A stretch of 31,451 bases of DNA from Lachnospiraceae bacterium (GTDB lineage: Bacteria > Bacillota > Clostridia > Lachnospirales > Anaerotignaceae): positions 24,421 to 55,871 of the forward strand of contig JAHZEA010000011.1 in NCBI GenBank assembly GCA_019422065.1. Reading direction: 5' to 3'. The position numbers and the translations under genes are program-made. Shown one piece after another: positions 14,930 to 21,480 of this stretch. The notes under the pieces are model-generated. The model did no database searches. It saw only the letters and a program-made list of their open reading frames with translations, and was not told where the DNA came from. Every line of letters begins with the position of its first letter. Positions within the stretch are counted from its first letter, which is position 1.

Positions 14930-17200
14930 ATGGATATGATTAGTTTTGATAGCTTAAATCCTATGCAGAAAAAAGCAGTGCTTAAAACCGAAGGCCCTGT
15001 GCTTGTTCTGGCAGGTGCCGGCTCGGGAAAAACTGGCGCTTTAACAATTAGAATAGCTAACCTTGTGGAAAACGGTGTTAAGCCTTGGAATATACTTGCT
15101 ATTACATTTACAAACAAAGCTGCAAGGGAAATGCGTGAAAGAGTAACGGCAGTTGTTGGTGAAGCTGCAAAGGATATTTGGGTAAGCACATTTCATTCAT
15201 CTTGTGTAAGAATTTTAAGGCGTGATATAGATAAACTGGGGTTTGACAGGAATTTTTCTATTTACGATACAGATGATACTCAAAAAGTAATGAAAGAAGT
15301 TTTTACCCGTATGGGCTACAGCCTTACTGATAAAACATTTACTGTAAAAGGAGCTTTGGCAAATATTAGTGCTGCTAAAGAGGAGCTTTTGTCGCCTTCC
15401 GACTATATGGCTAAAAACAGCGGAGATATTCGCTGTGAACGTATAGGACAGGTTTATCGTGAGTATCAAAGTAAGCTTAAAAACAGTTGTGCTCTTGATT
15501 TTGATGATTTGATATATAATACAGTTAAACTTTTCAGAGAAAACCCGGATGTTCTTGATTACTATCAGGAAAGATTTAAGTACATAATGGTTGATGAGTA
15601 TCAGGATACAAACACAAGCCAGTATGAGCTTGTAAAACTTCTTGCTTCTAAATATCATAACCTTTGTGTTGTAGGTGATGACGACCAGAGTATATACGGC
15701 TGGAGAGGCGCCAACATAAGAAATATACTTGATTTTGAAAAGGACTTTCCTGAAACCGAAGTTATTAAACTTGAACAGAACTACCGCTCTACAAAAACTA
15801 TTCTTAAAGCTGCCAATGCCGTTATTAAAAACAACGATGAAAGAAAAGACAAGTCGCTTTGGACTGAAAACATGGATGGCAGCATAATTAAAGGCTACAA
15901 AGCAGACAACGAGTATGAAGAAGGCAGGTTTATTGCTTTAAAAATTGAAGAACTTATAAAAAAAGGCAGAAATTATAAGGATTTTGCTATTTTATACCGT
16001 ACTAACGCTCAATCAAGAGCTCTTGAGGAACAGCTTGTAAAACGTAATATTCCATACAGGCTTTGCGGCGGAACAAGGTTTTATGACAGAAAAGAAATAA
16101 GGGACATTCACGCTTATTTAAAAGTTATAGCTAATCCTTATGATGATATAGCGGTTAAAAGAATTATAAATGTGCCTAAAAGAGGTATAGGCGATACTTC
16201 TGTAGAAAAAATGTCAGCTTTGGCAGCGCAGAATAATCTTAGCTTTTATGAAACACTTCCGGCTGCAGCAGCAAGCGAAAATCTTGGAAGAAGTGCCAAA
16301 AACTTTGCTCTGTTTTATGACATGATGGAAAAACTCAGAAAAGATAAAGACACTACGACTTCATCTGAGTTTATAGACGCAGTAGCCAAAAGGACAGGCT
16401 ATATTGATATGCTCGAAATAGACGGCTCGGAAGAAGCCAAAATGCGTATAGAAAATATAGAGGAATTTGTTTCAAAGGCGGCTGAATACATTAATTCAAC
16501 AGGGGACACATCCCTTGAGGGATTTTTGGAAGAAGTTGCACTTGTGGCTGATATAGACGCATATTCAGAAGATGAAGATTCAGTTGTTCTTATGACACTT
16601 CATTCGGCTAAAGGTCTTGAATTTCCTGTTGTATTCCTCGCCGGTATGGAAGAAGGCCTTTTTCCGGGCTACAGAAGCATTACAAGCGGAGACGAAAAAG
16701 ACGTTGAAGAAGAAAGAAGGCTTTGCTATGTGGGCATTACAAGAGCAAGAGAAGAACTTTATCTTACTTATGCCAAAACAAGAATGCAGCACGGCAATAC
16801 ACAGTATAATCAGCCTTCAAGATTTTTAAAGGAAATACCGCCGCATAACATAGAATGGATTGAAAATAATAAAAACGCGGATACTTACGGTTTGGGCGGT
16901 TCTTTTTCAGCGCTTAAGGGAACAAAACCTGCTTTCGGCAGACAAAGTAATTTATTTTCACCTATTTCAGCCGGAAATACTTACGGAATTAAAAGCGTGG
17001 CACAAAATAAAATGCCGGAGCCTAAAGACTTTAAGCTGACTTTTGATGTTGGTGATAAAGTACGTGCTCCTAAATACGGCATAGGTACAGTTAAGAGTAT
17101 TAAACCGGCTGGTGCTGACTATGAGGTAGAAGTTTCTTTCCCTTCAAAAGGTGTTAAAAAATTTATGGCAAAACTTTCTAAACTTATAAAAACCGAGTAA
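14930..17200 (+). CDS. pcrA: ATP-dependent DNA helicase PcrA (UvrD/Rep family)
   Basis: Superfamily 1A 3'-to-5' helicase acting in DNA repair, plasmid replication and removal of RecA. 756 residues, normal for PcrA. Motifs in order: Walker A AGAGSGKT near residue 30, TFTNKAAREM (Ia), DEYQDTN (II), GDDDQSIYGWRGA (III), EQNYRS (IV), and VVLMTLHSAKGLEFPVVFLAGMEEG split by a few residues (V), then YVGITRA (VI). The C-terminal 50 residues form the PcrA tudor-like domain (DVGDKVRAPKYGIGTV) that contacts RNA polymerase in Bacillus. It starts at ATG 14930, with ATG 14936 as an in-frame alternative. ligA follows after 14 bases. Confidence 0.97.
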   Translation: MDMISFDSLNPMQKKAVLKTEGPVLVLAGAGSGKTGALTIRIANLVENGVKPWNILAITFTNKAAREMRERVTAVVGEAAKDIWVSTFHSSCVRILRRDIDKLGFDRNFSIYDTDDTQKVMKEVFTRMGYSLTDKTFTVKGALANISAAKEELLSPSDYMAKNSGDIRCERIGQVYREYQSKLKNSCALDFDDLIYNTVKLFRENPDVLDYYQERFKYIMVDEYQDTNTSQYELVKLLASKYHNLCVVGDDDQSIYGWRGANIRNILDFEKDFPETEVIKLEQNYRSTKTILKAANAVIKNNDERKDKSLWTENMDGSIIKGYKADNEYEEGRFIALKIEELIKKGRNYKDFAILYRTNAQSRALEEQLVKRNIPYRLCGGTRFYDRKEIRDIHAYLKVIANPYDDIAVKRIINVPKRGIGDTSVEKMSALAAQNNLSFYETLPAAAASENLGRSAKNFALFYDMMEKLRKDKDTTTSSEFIDAVAKRTGYIDMLEIDGSEEAKMRIENIEEFVSKAAEYINSTGDTSLEGFLEEVALVADIDAYSEDEDSVVLMTLHSAKGLEFPVVFLAGMEEGLFPGYRSITSGDEKDVEEERRLCYVGITRAREELYLTYAKTRMQHGNTQYNQPSRFLKEIPPHNIEWIENNKNADTYGLGGSFSALKGTKPAFGRQSNLFSPISAGNTYGIKSVAQNKMPEPKDFKLTFDVGDKVRAPKYGIGTVKSIKPAGADYEVEVSFPSKGVKKFMAKLSKLIKTE

Positions 17201-17214
17201 AGAGGTGCGTTTAT

Positions 17215-19155
17215 TTGGAAAGAATGAAAGAGCTCATAAAGGTATTAAACGATGCTTCAAAAAGATATTATCAAGACGCTGACCCTGTAATGACTGATTA
17301 TCAGTACGACAAACTTTATGATGAGCTTTGTGAGCTTGAAAAAAGTACAGGTGTTGTAATGTCAAACAGTCCTACTCAAAGGGTAGGATACACTGTTTTA
17401 AGCGGTCTTACAAAAATAAGACATGAAAAAAGAATGCTTTCCCTTGATAAAACAAAAGATGTACTTAAGCTTAAAAGCTGGCTTAGCGATAAAGAAGGCA
17501 TACTTTCGTGGAAGCTTGACGGACTTACAATAGTACTTAAATATAATAATGGCGAGCTTCAACAGGCTGTTACAAGAGGAAATGGCGAAGTAGGTGAGGA
17601 TATAACACACAATGCCAGGGTATTTAAGAATATTCCGGTTAATATTTCTTTTAAGGGCGAACTAATATTAAGAGGCGAAGGCGTTATTTCTTATGATGAG
17701 TTTGAGAGAATTAATGATACACTGCCTGATGATGAGAAATATAAAAATCCGCGTAACCTTTGCAGTGGAACAGTGCGCCAGCTTAACAGCCAGATAGCCG
17801 CTGAAAGACAGGTTACTTTTTATGCTTTTACACTTGTTTCATCAGAAGGGAAAGAGTTTGATTTAAAAACTCAGCAAATGGAATTTTTAAAAAGCCTTGG
17901 ATTTGATGTTGTTGAAAGTAAAATAGTAACAGCCGACAATATAGAAGAAAGCGTAAAGGATTTTGAAAAAAGAATAGAAAACAACTCTTTTGCTTCTGAC
18001 GGTCTTGTTCTTACTTATAACAGTATTGCCTACAGCAACTCCCTTGGTGAAACTTCTAAATTCCCTAAAGACTCCATTGCTTTTAAATGGGCTGATGAAA
18101 CAGCAGAAACTGTTTTAAGAGAAATTGACTGGAGTACATCTAGAACAGGACTTATTAACCCTGTAGCAGTTTTTGACCCTGTAGAGCTGGAAGGAACTAC
18201 TGTAAACAGGGCAAGCCTTCATAATTTAAGCATTATGGAGGAGCTTAAAATAGGTATTGGGGATAAAATACTTGTTTATAAGGCAAATATGATTATTCCA
18301 CAAATAGCCGAAAACATCACCAAAAGCGGCAATGTTAAAATACCGGAAAACTGTCCGGTTTGCGGTGGTGAAACGGAAGTACGCAGTATTAAAGACGGTA
18401 AAGCACTTTACTGCACAAACCCTAACTGTCATGCACAAAGAGTTCGGTCTTTGACTCATTTTGTAAGCCGTGACGCAATGAATATAGAAGGCCTTTCAGA
18501 AGAAACACTTAAAAAATTTACAGATAATGGCTTTGTTGAAACTTATGTTGACATATTCAAATTACAGAATTTTGAAAACCAGATTAAAGAGCTTGAAGGA
18601 TTTGGTGAAAAATCATATAGCAACATTATAAATTCAATAGAAAAGTCTAAAAATGTAAATTTAGCTAATTTTATATATGCTTTAGGTATTAACCATGTTG
18701 GTTTAAGTAATGCAAAATTGCTGTGTAAAAACATGGATTTTGATTTAAACAAAATTCTTTCTGCCACAACTGACGAGCTTAACGGTATCGACGGCTTTGG
18801 CGAGGTAATTGCCCACAGTATACACAGTTATTTTTCAAATGAGAACAATATTAAACTTCTTAATGAGGCTTTGGGATATATTAAATTTAAAGCTGAAGAA
18901 ACGATTGCTTCGGATTTAAGTTTAAGTGGTCTTACATTTGTTATAACAGGTGATTTGGAGCATTACAAAAACAGAAAAGAGCTTCAGGCTCAAATAGAAT
19001 CTTTAGGCGGAAAAGTTACAGGCAGCGTTACAGGCAAAACAAGCTATCTTATTAACAACGACGCTTTCTCTCAGTCATCTAAAAACAAAAAAGCGGCAGA
19101 GCTTTCGGTTCCTGTTATTACTGAAAATGAGTTTATTGAAAAGTTTATAAAATAA
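17215..19155 (+). CDS. ligA: NAD+-dependent DNA ligase LigA
   Basis: Seals nicks during replication and repair. 646 residues, slightly shorter than the 671 of E. coli. Order of domains: Ia NAD+-binding (KRYYQDADPVMTDYQYDKL), adenylation with the nucleophilic lysine K100 in WKLDG, OB fold, the four-Cys zinc finger (CPVCGGE...YCTNPNCHAQR), helix-hairpin-helix repeats (GFGEKSYSNII) and a C-terminal BRCT domain (GLTFVITGDLEHYKNRKEL). The motif after the Ia region reads MLSLDKTKD, a variant seen in some Clostridia. The TTG start at 17215 follows AGAGGTG at 17201-17207; an ATG at 17224 is less well spaced. Confidence 0.97.
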   Translation: MERMKELIKVLNDASKRYYQDADPVMTDYQYDKLYDELCELEKSTGVVMSNSPTQRVGYTVLSGLTKIRHEKRMLSLDKTKDVLKLKSWLSDKEGILSWKLDGLTIVLKYNNGELQQAVTRGNGEVGEDITHNARVFKNIPVNISFKGELILRGEGVISYDEFERINDTLPDDEKYKNPRNLCSGTVRQLNSQIAAERQVTFYAFTLVSSEGKEFDLKTQQMEFLKSLGFDVVESKIVTADNIEESVKDFEKRIENNSFASDGLVLTYNSIAYSNSLGETSKFPKDSIAFKWADETAETVLREIDWSTSRTGLINPVAVFDPVELEGTTVNRASLHNLSIMEELKIGIGDKILVYKANMIIPQIAENITKSGNVKIPENCPVCGGETEVRSIKDGKALYCTNPNCHAQRVRSLTHFVSRDAMNIEGLSEETLKKFTDNGFVETYVDIFKLQNFENQIKELEGFGEKSYSNIINSIEKSKNVNLANFIYALGINHVGLSNAKLLCKNMDFDLNKILSATTDELNGIDGFGEVIAHSIHSYFSNENNIKLLNEALGYIKFKAEETIASDLSLSGLTFVITGDLEHYKNRKELQAQIESLGGKVTGSVTGKTSYLINNDAFSQSSKNKKAAELSVPVITENEFIEKFIK

Positions 19156-19192
19156 TTTATAAAAACAATTGTTTTTAGGAAGGGGTGTTTGT

Positions 19193-20281
19193 ATGAATAA
19201 AAACAGTGCTTTACTTGCTGATTTAAAAGCTGAGGACATAACTCTTACAGGAAATAGTTTGGTACCTGAATTTAAACCAGATATATATGATTATAAATAT
19301 TTTGTTCAAAGCGATATTTATGGTATTAAATTATACCCAAAAGCTGAAAATGAAGCGGAAGTATTTGTAAACGGACAAAAGGTGACAGACAATAATGGTG
19401 TGCTTGTAAAGCTCAGTCAAGATTATGAGTCCTATGGCATTGATTACAGCCAAAAAGCAGAAGTAAGAGCCGTAAACGGAAATGATGAAACTGTATATAC
19501 CATAGAGATTGTAAGAGAAAACGCTTCTAAGATTTATAACGCTTTTAAGCCTTTTGTTTTTAATGATGAATCAACAGGTGTTAAAATGCCTTATGAATTA
19601 TACCTTCCTAAAAATTATGGCAATGGCAAAAAGTACCCGCTTGTTTTTGTTCTCCATGGTGCTGGACAAAGGCTGCAAAGTGTGGATATGGTTTTGAAAC
19701 GCTACGAAAGCGCTACTGTTTGGGCTAAAGACTCTGAAAAAGGAATTAATGAATGTATTGTAATTGCTCCGCAGTGCGCAGAAGCCGACGGAATAGGCTG
19801 GACTTATTTTATGAAATTTCTTGACTTTGGCGATGAAAATGCCGAAAGTTATAAATTTACAAAGTGGGGAATTACAGCTTATAATCTATTGCAGAAAATC
19901 AAAAAAGAGTATGATGTTGATTTAAAAAGAATTTATATGACAGGTGTTTCAATGGGTGGTTTTGGTACTTTTGAAATGGCTGTTGAACACCCGGAAGAAT
20001 TTGCGGCTATTGTGCCTGTGTGCGGAGGAGGAAACCCTGAAACAGTTAAAAACTTAAAAGATATTCCTATGTGGATTTTCCATGCAGTAGACGACCCGGA
20101 AGTAAATTACGAAAAATGGTGTGTTCCTACATTAAAAGCCCTTGACGAAGCCGGAATTAAATATAGAAAAACTATTTATGACAGCGGAAAAGTATTTTAT
20201 CCTTCGGGTCATTTTTCGTGGACACCGGCTTATGCCGATAAAGAAATGAGAAGCTGGCTTTTTGAGCAGGTTAAAAAATAA
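19193..20281 (+). CDS. Alpha/beta-hydrolase esterase with N-terminal cadherin-like beta-sandwich domain
   Basis: 362 residues, two domains. Residues 1-110 resemble the cadherin-like beta-sandwich found next to many Clostridial hydrolases (ITLTGNSLVPEFKPDIYDY..., VRAVNGNDETVYTIEI). Residues 118-362 are an alpha/beta hydrolase of the phospholipase/carboxylesterase group: LVFVLHGAG forms the oxyanion region, S253 is the nucleophile in GVSMG, D300 or D301 the acid and H340 (SGHFSW) the histidine. No signal peptide is visible, so it is probably cytosolic. ATG 19193 (AGGAAGGGG upstream) is preferred over a TTG at 19169. The natural substrate cannot be told; an acyl or feruloyl ester is plausible. 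Confidence 0.83.
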   Translation: MNKNSALLADLKAEDITLTGNSLVPEFKPDIYDYKYFVQSDIYGIKLYPKAENEAEVFVNGQKVTDNNGVLVKLSQDYESYGIDYSQKAEVRAVNGNDETVYTIEIVRENASKIYNAFKPFVFNDESTGVKMPYELYLPKNYGNGKKYPLVFVLHGAGQRLQSVDMVLKRYESATVWAKDSEKGINECIVIAPQCAEADGIGWTYFMKFLDFGDENAESYKFTKWGITAYNLLQKIKKEYDVDLKRIYMTGVSMGGFGTFEMAVEHPEEFAAIVPVCGGGNPETVKNLKDIPMWIFHAVDDPEVNYEKWCVPTLKALDEAGIKYRKTIYDSGKVFYPSGHFSWTPAYADKEMRSWLFEQVKK

Positions 20282-20301
20282 ATATTGATTAATTGATTAA
20301 T

Positions 20302-20329
20302 AAAAGAGTCCTTTTTGGGACTCTTTTTT
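20302..20329. terminator. Shared terminator between the esterase gene and the convergent DUF2325 gene
   Basis: Ten-base arms (20302-20311 with 20318-20327) with a six-base loop and six T residues at 20324-20329. The A-rich 5' flank gives a T-stretch on the minus strand too, so it can serve both directions. Confidence 0.85.
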
Positions 20330-20331
20330 AT

Positions 20332-20420
20332 GCGGCGTTATGTAGTTTATAGAAATAAGAGTTATATTTGGTATGGGGTCAAAGAGCGTCAAAAAGTTTG
20401 GCATGTTGAAATAACGCCGC
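20332..20420. repeat. Isolated 90-base element with 10-base GC-rich inverted termini
   Basis: GCGGCGTTAT at 20332-20341 and its exact reverse complement at 20411-20420 enclose about 70 bases, between the shared terminator and the 3' end of the DUF2325 gene. Within it, 20377-20393 reads GGTCAAAGAGCGTCAAA, a direct repeat with one mismatch to the CtsR heat-shock operator consensus. No promoter or Clp gene is adjacent, so the CtsR resemblance may be chance. The element would be in the 3' untranslated RNA of the DUF2325 transcript. No target-site duplication or transposase is seen. Confidence 0.4.
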
Positions 20421-20431
20421 CGGGTAAACAT

Positions 20432-20716
20432 TTATTGAATACAATATTCGGCAAGTATATTATGCAGAGCTGATGATGAGCTGGTATGGCTTCTAGCTAT
20501 TTTAATATCATATTTTTTAGCTGTTTGTACGGCGCTTTTTACCATAATATGAGATACCGTACTTGTAAATAAAACTATAAGGTCAGGATTGCCTATATGT
20601 GATTTAAAATTACCAGGAAGCTGGGTAAAAACTTTAGCTTTACAGTTGTATTGGTTGCAAACATCTTTATATTGGCGAGCCATTCTATCATTGCCGCCTA
20701 CTATTACTACACTCAT
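20432..20716 (-). CDS. DUF2325 domain protein
   Basis: 94 residues, a single small Rossmann-like DUF2325 domain: MSVVIVGGNDRMARQY at the start, then LPGNFKSHIGNPDLIVLFT, SHIMVKSAVQTAKKY and ARSHTSSSSAL. Function is unknown. It has an excellent ribosome-binding site (AAGGAGG about five bases before ATG 20716) and its own sigma-A promoter. It is transcribed divergently from feoA, and both promoters carry the same palindrome directly after the -10 box, so it is probably co-regulated with ferrous iron uptake. A role in iron or redox sensing is inference from this context. Confidence 0.85.
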   Translation of the reverse strand: MSVVIVGGNDRMARQYKDVCNQYNCKAKVFTQLPGNFKSHIGNPDLIVLFTSTVSHIMVKSAVQTAKKYDIKIARSHTSSSSALHNILAEYCIQ

Positions 20717-20736
20717 ATTATACCTCCTTTTAATAT

Positions 20737-20754
20737 AGTTACCTATTGCTAACT
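20737..20754. promoter_or_regulatory. Palindromic operator, DUF2325 promoter
   Basis: AGTTAC-N6-CTAACT, one mismatch from a perfect palindrome. On the minus strand it lies just downstream of the -10 box, over the likely transcription start. Same TTAG-N6-CTAA design as the sites at 20815, 20884 and 21405. Confidence 0.5.
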
Positions 20755-20760
20755 AAGAGA

Positions 20761-20789
20761 ATAATAACATTTTTAGTTATCTATGTCAA
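20761..20789 (-). promoter_or_regulatory. Sigma-A promoter of the DUF2325 gene
   Basis: On the minus strand a perfect TTGACA (20789-20784) is 17 bases from TATTAT (20766-20761). The leader to ATG 20716 is about 40 bases and carries the operator at 20737-20754. Confidence 0.83.
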
Positions 20790-20814
20790 CATAAAATTAG
20801 TTTATAAAAATAAA

Positions 20815-20832
20815 AATTAGTTATTAGTAATT
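20815..20832. promoter_or_regulatory. Palindromic operator between the divergent promoters
   Basis: AATTAG-N6-GTAATT, one mismatch from the perfect palindrome found before feoB. It lies between the two -35 boxes, upstream of both transcription units. The surrounding DNA is AT-rich, so chance is less easy to exclude than for the other copies. Confidence 0.4.
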
Positions 20833-20848
20833 TATTTTAGCATTGGTA

Positions 20849-20877
20849 TTGACAAATCATAACTTTAATGGTAATCT
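20849..20877 (+). promoter_or_regulatory. Promoter of the feoA-feoB operon
   Basis: A perfect TTGACA (20849-20854) is followed after 17 bases by a weak TAATCT (20872-20877). The poor -10 box suggests low basal strength or a shifted start. The operator at 20884-20901 lies directly downstream. Confidence 0.6.
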
Positions 20878-20883
20878 GTTTTT

Positions 20884-20901
20884 TGTTAGAAAAAACTAAT
20901 T
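20884..20901. promoter_or_regulatory. Palindromic operator, feoA promoter
   Basis: TGTTAG-N6-CTAATT with the inner TTAG/CTAA perfect. It covers the region where feoA transcription should begin, a position suited to repression. The DtxR/IdeR family binds TTAG/CTAA-rich palindromes and often controls feo genes, so an iron-responsive DtxR-type repressor is the leading candidate (inference). Confidence 0.55.
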
Positions 20902-20943
20902 GTAGTTGTGTGAGATTAATATACTGTCGAAGGAGCTGATATT

Positions 20944-21153
20944 ATGCCTTTAACAATGGCCAAAATAGGTGATGAAAACAAAATTAAAAGAATAACCGGT
21001 AAAGAAGATGTAAGACATTTTTTGGCTAATCTTGGTTTTGTTGAAGGAGGTATTGTTAAAGTAATTACTTCAATAAAAGGAAATGTTATTGTTGAAGTTA
21101 AAGGCTCAAGAGTGGCTGTAAGCAGCCAAATGGCAGGAAAGATTTATATTTAA
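20944..21153 (+). CDS. feoA: FeoA domain protein (first of two)
   Basis: 69-residue SH3-like cytosolic partner of the FeoB ferrous iron transporter. The FeoA fold signature is visible as HFLANLGFVEGGIVKVITSIKGNVIVEV split over two strands, then GSRVAVSSQMAGKIYI. It starts at ATG 20944 with AGGAG at 20931-20935. A second FeoA protein follows after 18 bases and feoB after that; tandem feoA genes are common in Clostridia. FeoA is thought to regulate or assemble FeoB; why two are needed is not established. Confidence 0.93.
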   Translation: MPLTMAKIGDENKIKRITGKEDVRHFLANLGFVEGGIVKVITSIKGNVIVEVKGSRVAVSSQMAGKIYI

Positions 21154-21171
21154 TATTGGGAGGAGTTTATT

Positions 21172-21390
21172 ATGACTTTAAAAGATGCTGCCGTAGGAAG
21201 CAAAGTTAAGGTAGTAAAAATAGAAGGTCAGGGGGCGGTTAAAAGACGTATTATGGATATGGGCATAACTAAAGGAATTGAAATACTTATTAGAAAAGTA
21301 GCTCCTTTAGGTGACCCTGTAGAAGTTACTGTTAGGGGTTATGAGCTTTCAATAAGAAAAGCTGACGCTCAAATGATAATGGTGGAATAA
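21172..21390 (+). CDS. feoA: FeoA domain protein (second of two)
   Basis: 72 residues with the same SH3-like fold: LKDAAVGSKVKVVKIEGQG, RRIMDMGITKGIEI, VAPLGDPVEVTVRGYELSIRKADAQMI. This copy is closer to the canonical FeoA sequence (the GxxRxRLxxMGL-type segment and GDPVEVxVRGYxLxLR) than the first. It has a strong GGAGGAG ribosome-binding site about eight bases before ATG 21172. It is followed by 90 bases that contain a copy of the locus palindrome and then by feoB. Confidence 0.95.
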   Translation: MTLKDAAVGSKVKVVKIEGQGAVKRRIMDMGITKGIEILIRKVAPLGDPVEVTVRGYELSIRKADAQMIMVE

Positions 21391-21404
21391 TTTTTTTAAT
21401 ACAT

Positions 21405-21422
21405 AATTAGCATTAACTAATT
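21405..21422. promoter_or_regulatory. Palindromic operator upstream of feoB
   Basis: AATTAG-N6-CTAATT, a perfect 6+6 palindrome and the best copy in the locus. It lies in the 90-base gap between the second feoA and feoB, suggesting that feoB has an additional regulated start of its own, though I cannot pick a clear promoter there. Confidence 0.55.
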
Positions 21423-21480
21423 TTAATTATTTAATTATAAATTTAATTGCTTAGTAACAATTAGTAAGGGGGACATTGTA

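Noticed and set aside
20377..20393. Functional CtsR heat-shock operator
   Set aside because: No promoter, clp or ctsR gene is adjacent in either direction; kept only as a curiosity inside the inverted-repeat element.
20330..20473. 48-codon open frame on the plus strand beginning MRRYVVYRNK and covering the inverted-repeat element
   Set aside because: No ribosome-binding site: the ATG directly follows the T-run of a terminator. It also overlaps the 3' end of the DUF2325 gene on the other strand. Treated as chance, though a gene remnant is possible.
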